DNA from: Candidatus Pyrohabitans jungbluthii
GTDB lineage: Archaea; Hydrothermarchaeota; Hydrothermarchaeia; Hydrothermarchaeales; BMS3B
DNA: 64,000 nt
Reading direction: 5' to 3'
Assembly (NCBI GenBank): GCA_002010065.2
Contig: MTMD02000005.1
Span: 1-64,000 of the forward strand
Positions within the stretch are counted from its first letter, which is position 1. The number at the start of each line of letters is the position of its first letter. Under the pieces are notes generated by a model. It was not told the DNA's origin. It did not search any database and was given only the letters and a program-made list of their open reading frames with translations. Positions 63,298-64,000 of the stretch are shown here, one piece after another. A program made the position numbers and the translations under genes.

Positions 63298-63957
63298 TCA
63301 CATGTAGCTCGCTATCCCCTGCCTCCTCACCATGAGGAAATGGATAATCATCAGGGTAAAGGCAGCCATGGGTATGAGGAAGACATGCAGGAAGTATAGC
63401 CTCGTAAGAGTCTCTCCGGTTATCGCCACCTCGCCAAGAAAAACCCTCACCACCCATGCGCCTGCGAAGGGCAGCGATGCAGGGGCGAGCACCACAACGC
63501 TGGTGGCGCCGTAGCTTGCAACGTCCCAGCGCAGGGCATAGCCGCTGAACCCAAAGGTGAAGGTAAGTAAGAGCAGAGCCACGCCCACTAGCCAGTTCAG
63601 CTCCCTAGGCTTGCGGTAGGCGCCCATGAAGTACACCCTGAGCATGTGCAGGAGCACTGCCGCAATCATAACGTTGCCAGCCCAGTAGTGAAGGCTCCTA
63701 ACAAGGGAGCCCAGAGGCACTTCATAAGTTATCACCCTCACGCTCTCATACGCGAAGGCTGCATCTGGCAGGTAGTACCTTGCGAGAGCTATTCCGGTGA
63801 CCACCTCTACGAGGAAGGCGAGGAAGGCTACGCCACCAAGGCAGTAGACGGGGTTGGCAGCCTGTTTTGGCACCATTTTGCGCAAAGCACGCTCTATATC
63901 GCTGCGAATTCCAAGCCTCTCGTCCAGCCAGTCTATTAGCTTAGTGGTGAGGCTCAT
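63298..63957 (-). CDS. Cytochrome b N-terminal domain (b6-like)
   Basis: A 219-residue membrane protein with four helices. Two pairs of haem-ligating His are expected and visible: RSLHYWAGNVMIAAVLLHMLRVYF, and LYFLHVFLIPMAAFTLMIIHFLMVRR. GGVAFLAFLVEVVTGIALARYY and GYALRWDVASYG are family segments. It carries two b haems and forms the quinone sites with the next gene. Split cytochrome b is typical of b6f-like and many archaeal complexes. A Rieske protein was not identified; the upstream partial gene could be one. Confidence 0.87.
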   Translation of the reverse strand: MSLTTKLIDWLDERLGIRSDIERALRKMVPKQAANPVYCLGGVAFLAFLVEVVTGIALARYYLPDAAFAYESVRVITYEVPLGSLVRSLHYWAGNVMIAAVLLHMLRVYFMGAYRKPRELNWLVGVALLLLTFTFGFSGYALRWDVASYGATSVVVLAPASLPFAGAWVVRVFLGEVAITGETLTRLYFLHVFLIPMAAFTLMIIHFLMVRRQGIASYM

Positions 63958-64000
63958 TGCCCACCCCCCGAGATGTACTTCAGTAGCAAAGCCAAGCTGC
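63954..64000 (-). CDS. Partial gene upstream of cytochrome b
   Basis: Only the last 14-15 codons are visible: ...SLALLLKYISGGGQ then TGA, which overlaps the cytochrome b ATG (ATGA overlap). It therefore belongs to the same operon and extends beyond the right edge. The short end does not identify it; a Rieske-type iron-sulfur subunit or a membrane subunit would be expected from context. Confidence 0.45.
   Translation of the reverse strand, partial: SLALLLKYISGGGQ

Noticed and set aside
1-64000. Ribosomal RNA, 7S RNA or RNase P RNA genes
   Set aside because: No long conserved non-coding stretch is present; all large gaps are short or AT-rich leaders.

Overview
This window looks like a euryarchaeal chromosome, probably from an anaerobic and perhaps thermophilic lineage. 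The evidence is the set of archaeal hallmark genes: sn-glycerol-1-phosphate dehydrogenase, a group II chaperonin (thermosome), the archaeosine enzyme TgtA, Trm-G10 tRNA methyltransferase, archaeal PRPP synthetase, the SAMP/NcsA tRNA thiolation pair, Elp3, a presenilin-type PSH protease, a Tfx regulator, an L13e-type protein, and TATA boxes lying about 26 nt before leaderless starts. Oxygen-independent enzymes (an NrdD-like reductase with its activase, GlpAB, many radical SAM proteins) and a tungstate (Tup) transporter suggest anaerobic life with W/Mo enzymes. A split cytochrome b at the right edge suggests a membrane quinone/menaquinone chain. The species cannot be named from the sequence alone.

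Layout. 0-18 kb: iron storage/FKBP, RNase Z, tRNA methylation, PRPP synthetase, TrxR-like protein, a PIN toxin, trpB, tRNA-Ala, tRNA thiolation, Lrp/aminotransferase, Elp3, tRNA-Leu, L13e, trpA (about 8 kb from trpB) and a core-MetE methionine synthase. 18-20 kb: small metal/thiamine-binding proteins, a well-formed C/D box sRNA (about 18933-19001) overlapping a stop codon, a structured leader and a CBS protein. 20.7-25.7 kb: a LplA-DUF116 fusion, a large radical SAM protein, and a compact cassette made of a 22-residue Cys-rich peptide, an attenuator-like hairpin, a 46-residue Cys protein and a PqqD/radical SAM/SPASM maturase. This cassette looks like a ribosomal peptide natural product system. 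26-33 kb: thermosome, MOT1-type molybdate transporter, thioredoxin-like protein, Tfx regulator and TupABC, a coherent Mo/W uptake locus.

33.1-37.3 kb is an AT-rich island: a DUF2075/Schlafen-type helicase with a nuclease-like N-terminus, an OLD-family ATPase-TOPRIM nuclease and an hsdS remnant. Two similar, foldable repeats resembling integron attC sites flank the helicase gene. 37-48 kb returns to host composition: PSH protease, dapF, glpA-glpB-HAD-DHH operon, ArsR and Lrp regulators, an NrdD-like protein lacking the usual C-terminus, its activase, and PIN toxin debris. 48.6-54 kb: a degenerate pyrophosphatase, archaeal lipid/CDP-alcohol genes, a nucleotidyltransferase, a CGP-CTERM-like surface protein, purE and an SDR. 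54-64 kb: tgtA, membrane proteins, an XPF-type nuclease, a PLD protein, a two-gene PAS/histidine kinase unit and the cytochrome b operon.

The observations most worth follow-up are the peptide-maturase cassette, the attC-like sites around the defence-like genes, and the C/D box sRNA. Functional assignments rest on motif recognition by eye; no database search was run.
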